This document shows positions 5,939 through 7,617 of a DNA stretch of 7,617 nucleotides, piece by piece (position 1 is the first letter of the stretch; each line of letters begins with the position of its first letter). This DNA is from Beijerinckiaceae bacterium (lineage in GTDB: Bacteria; Pseudomonadota; Alphaproteobacteria; Rhizobiales; Beijerinckiaceae). The translations under genes were made by a program, and so were the position numbers. The notes under the pieces were generated by a model that was given only the letters and a program-made list of their open reading frames with translations, had not been told where the DNA came from and made no database searches. The DNA lies in assembly GCA_947455285.1 (NCBI GenBank), contig CANGOK010000161.1, forward strand, positions 1 through 7,617. Reading direction: 5' to 3'.

Positions 5939-6775
5939 ATGACCACTCGCATCGACAAACGCTTCAGCGAACTTCGCAGCGAGGGCCGCGCGGCCCTTGT
6001 GACCTTTCTCATGTGCGGGGATCCAGACCTCGACACATCCTTGGCGCTGATTCGGGCGCTGCCCGGCGCGGGCGCCGATGTCATCGAGATCGGCATGCCC
6101 TTCACCGATCCCATGGCGGATGGTCCTTCGATCCAGGCTGCGGGTCTGCGCGCGCTCAAGGCGGGTGGATCGATGATCAGGACGCTTGAAGTCGTGACCG
6201 CCTTCCGTAGGGATAACGATCATACGCCGATCGTGCTCATGGGCTATTACAACCCCATCTATGTCTATGGCGTCGAGCGCTTTCTCAAGGACGCTAAGGC
6301 GGCTGGCGTCGATGGGCTCATCGTGGTCGATCTGCCGCCCGAAGAGGATGCCGAACTCTGCATCCCCGCGCTGAACGCCGGGCTGAATTTCGTCCGCCTC
6401 GCGACCCCGACCACTGACGACAAGCGCCTGCCCAAGGTGCTCACCAATACGTCGGGCTTTGTCTATTACGTCTCGATCACGGGCGTCACGGGCGCCGCCA
6501 CTCCTGACTACTCGAAGGTGTCGGAAGCGGTGCGCCGCATCAAGGCCCATACGAGCCTGCCGGTTGCTGTCGGCTTCGGTGTCAAGAACGCCCAGAGCGC
6601 GCAGGCCATCGCAGCCCATGCCGATGGCGTCGTGGTGGGTTCGGCGCTCATCGACGCGCTCAAGGGCTCGCTCGATAGCGAAGGCCGGGCGACGGCGAAT
6701 ACGGTGACTGCGGTCGCCAGTCTCGTGAGTGAAATCGCAGGCGGCGTGCGCGCGGCGCGCAAGGCGGTGGCGTGA
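5939..6775 (+). CDS. trpA: Tryptophan synthase alpha subunit
   Basis: TrpA cleaves indole-3-glycerol phosphate to indole and glyceraldehyde-3-phosphate and channels indole to TrpB. The 278-residue TIM barrel has both catalytic residues in place: E50 (VIEIGMPF) and D61 (DPMADGPSIQ). It also has the loop 2/6 and phosphate-site motifs GYYNPI (102-107), ITGVTGA (180-186), VGFGV (211-215) and GSALID (234-239). Residues 23-29 read FLMCGDP, where FITAGDP or YVTAGDP is usual; this is a mild variation. I chose ATG 5939 (AGGT at 5931-5934); the frame stays open upstream to 5762, but that region lies in cycM and the terminator. Its TGA shares one base with the accD ATG, so translation is probably coupled. 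The usual partner trpB is not adjacent: the gene before it is cycM, behind a terminator. Confidence 0.96.
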   Translation: MTTRIDKRFSELRSEGRAALVTFLMCGDPDLDTSLALIRALPGAGADVIEIGMPFTDPMADGPSIQAAGLRALKAGGSMIRTLEVVTAFRRDNDHTPIVLMGYYNPIYVYGVERFLKDAKAAGVDGLIVVDLPPEEDAELCIPALNAGLNFVRLATPTTDDKRLPKVLTNTSGFVYYVSITGVTGAATPDYSKVSEAVRRIKAHTSLPVAVGFGVKNAQSAQAIAAHADGVVVGSALIDALKGSLDSEGRATANTVTAVASLVSEIAGGVRAARKAVA

Positions 6776-7617
6776 TGAGTGAAGCTGATAACGAATCCGG
6801 CCAGGGCTTCGCCCTGAACTGGATGTCGAACGTCGTCCCGCCGAAGATCCGTTCCTTCTTGAAGCGCGAGACGCCTGAGAATCTCTGGGTGAAATGCCCC
6901 GAGAGCGGCGAGCTCGTCTTCCACAAGGACCTCGAGGCCAATCTCTATGTGGTGCCGAGCTCCGGCCATCATATGCGCATGCCCGCCAAGATGCGGCTCG
7001 ACACGCTTTTCGACGCCGGGCGCTATGAGAGCATCGCCACCCCCGAAGCGCCGCTCGATCCGCTGAAGTTCCGCGACGTGAAGCGCTACACCGACCGCCT
7101 CAAGGAATATCGTTCCAAGACCGGCGGGCCTGACGCCGTGAAGCTCGCCGCTGGCGCCCTTGAGGGCAAGCAGGTGGTCGCTGCTGTCCAGGATTTCGAA
7201 TTCATGGGCGGCTCGCTGGGCATGGCGGCTGGCGAGGCCATCATCACCGGCATGACCGAGGCCGTGAAGCGCAGGGCGCCCTTCATCATGTTCACCGCGT
7301 CTGGCGGCGCGCGCATGCAGGAAGGCATGTTCTCCCTCATGCAGATGCCGCGCACGACGGTGGCGGTGCAGCGCCTGCGCGCGGCCCGGCTTCCCTATAT
7401 CGTGGTGCTCACCAATCCCACGACCGGCGGCGTCACCGCCTCCTACGCCATGCTGGGCGACATCCACATCGCCGAGCCCGGCGCGGTGATTGGGTTTGCT
7501 GGCGCCCGCGTCATCGAGCAGACGATCCGCGAGCGCTTGCCCGAGGGCTTCCAGCGCGCCGAATATCTCAGGGATCACGGCATGGTGGATATGGTCGTGC
7601 CGCGCGGCGAAATGCGC
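6775..7617 (+). CDS. accD: Acetyl-CoA carboxylase carboxyltransferase subunit beta, 3' end cut off by window
   Basis: AccD pairs with AccA to move the carboxyl group from carboxybiotin to acetyl-CoA, giving malonyl-CoA for fatty-acid synthesis. The frame is open from ATG 6775 to the edge (281 codons, no stop), probably lacking a few tens of residues. It begins MSEADNESGQGF, then WMSNVVPPKIRSFLKRETPE. Crotonase-like carboxyltransferase motifs are clear: FMGGSLGMAAGEAI, SGGARMQEG (176-184), NPTTGGVTASYAMLGD (214-229) and GARVIEQTIRERLPEGFQ. The N-terminal zinc ribbon is degenerate: only C41 remains, while the other expected cysteine positions are S44, V60 and S63, although the flanking HHMRM is kept. 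I recall the same loss in other alphaproteobacterial AccD proteins. It overlaps trpA by one base (TGATG), so it is co-transcribed; folC often follows in this group but is outside the window. Confidence 0.95.
   Translation, partial: MSEADNESGQGFALNWMSNVVPPKIRSFLKRETPENLWVKCPESGELVFHKDLEANLYVVPSSGHHMRMPAKMRLDTLFDAGRYESIATPEAPLDPLKFRDVKRYTDRLKEYRSKTGGPDAVKLAAGALEGKQVVAAVQDFEFMGGSLGMAAGEAIITGMTEAVKRRAPFIMFTASGGARMQEGMFSLMQMPRTTVAVQRLRAARLPYIVVLTNPTTGGVTASYAMLGDIHIAEPGAVIGFAGARVIEQTIRERLPEGFQRAEYLRDHGMVDMVVPRGEMR

Noticed and set aside
5843..6619. Open frame of 258 codons on the minus strand opposite trpA
   Set aside because: Antisense to trpA and running through the cycM terminator; no motif support.
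6508..7578. Long open frame (356 codons) on the minus strand opposite trpA and accD
   Set aside because: It lies wholly antisense to two genes with full motif support. Its translation is rich in His/Arg/Gly/Ala, shows no domain I recognise, and is typical of antisense frames in GC-rich DNA.

Overview
The window comes from an alphaproteobacterial chromosome, most likely order Hyphomicrobiales (Rhizobiales). It is GC-rich, and several proteins carry lineage-typical forms: a membrane-anchored cytochrome c of the CycM type, a kdsB-pheA pair divergent from it, trpA overlapping accD, and an AccD whose zinc ribbon has lost three of its four cysteines. I cannot name genus or species from sequence alone.

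Layout. 1-236 (-): start of an NAD-dependent sugar epimerase, cut by the window edge. 237-366: short divergent spacer. 367-1341 (+): nudC, an NADH/NAD-cap pyrophosphatase. 1342-1601: AT-rich non-coding spacer with overlapping palindromes. 1602-2327 (+): TetR-family regulator. 2328-2490: leader with a candidate promoter and two small hairpins. 2491-3543 (+): NiCoT-family nickel/cobalt transporter. It ends 6 bases from the convergent pair pheA (3550-4404, -) and kdsB (4418-5149, -), transcribed kdsB then pheA. 5150-5310: divergent promoter region. 5311-5853 (+): cycM, followed by a strong intrinsic terminator. 5939-6775 (+): trpA, overlapping by one base accD (6775 to the right edge, +).

How the genes work together. 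Most of the window is housekeeping metabolism: NAD(H) turnover or RNA decapping (nudC), CMP-Kdo supply for LPS (kdsB), phenylalanine synthesis (pheA), electron transfer to a terminal oxidase (cycM), tryptophan synthesis (trpA) and malonyl-CoA supply (accD). The accessory-looking part is the block at about 1342-3543: an AT-rich spacer, a TetR regulator whose first half is less GC-rich than its second half, and a Ni/Co permease. The regulator may control the permease or itself, but that is inference.

I found no new multi-gene system here. The points most worth a second look are the regulatory DNA around the TetR/NiCoT block, the separation of trpA from trpB, and the degenerate AccD zinc ribbon.
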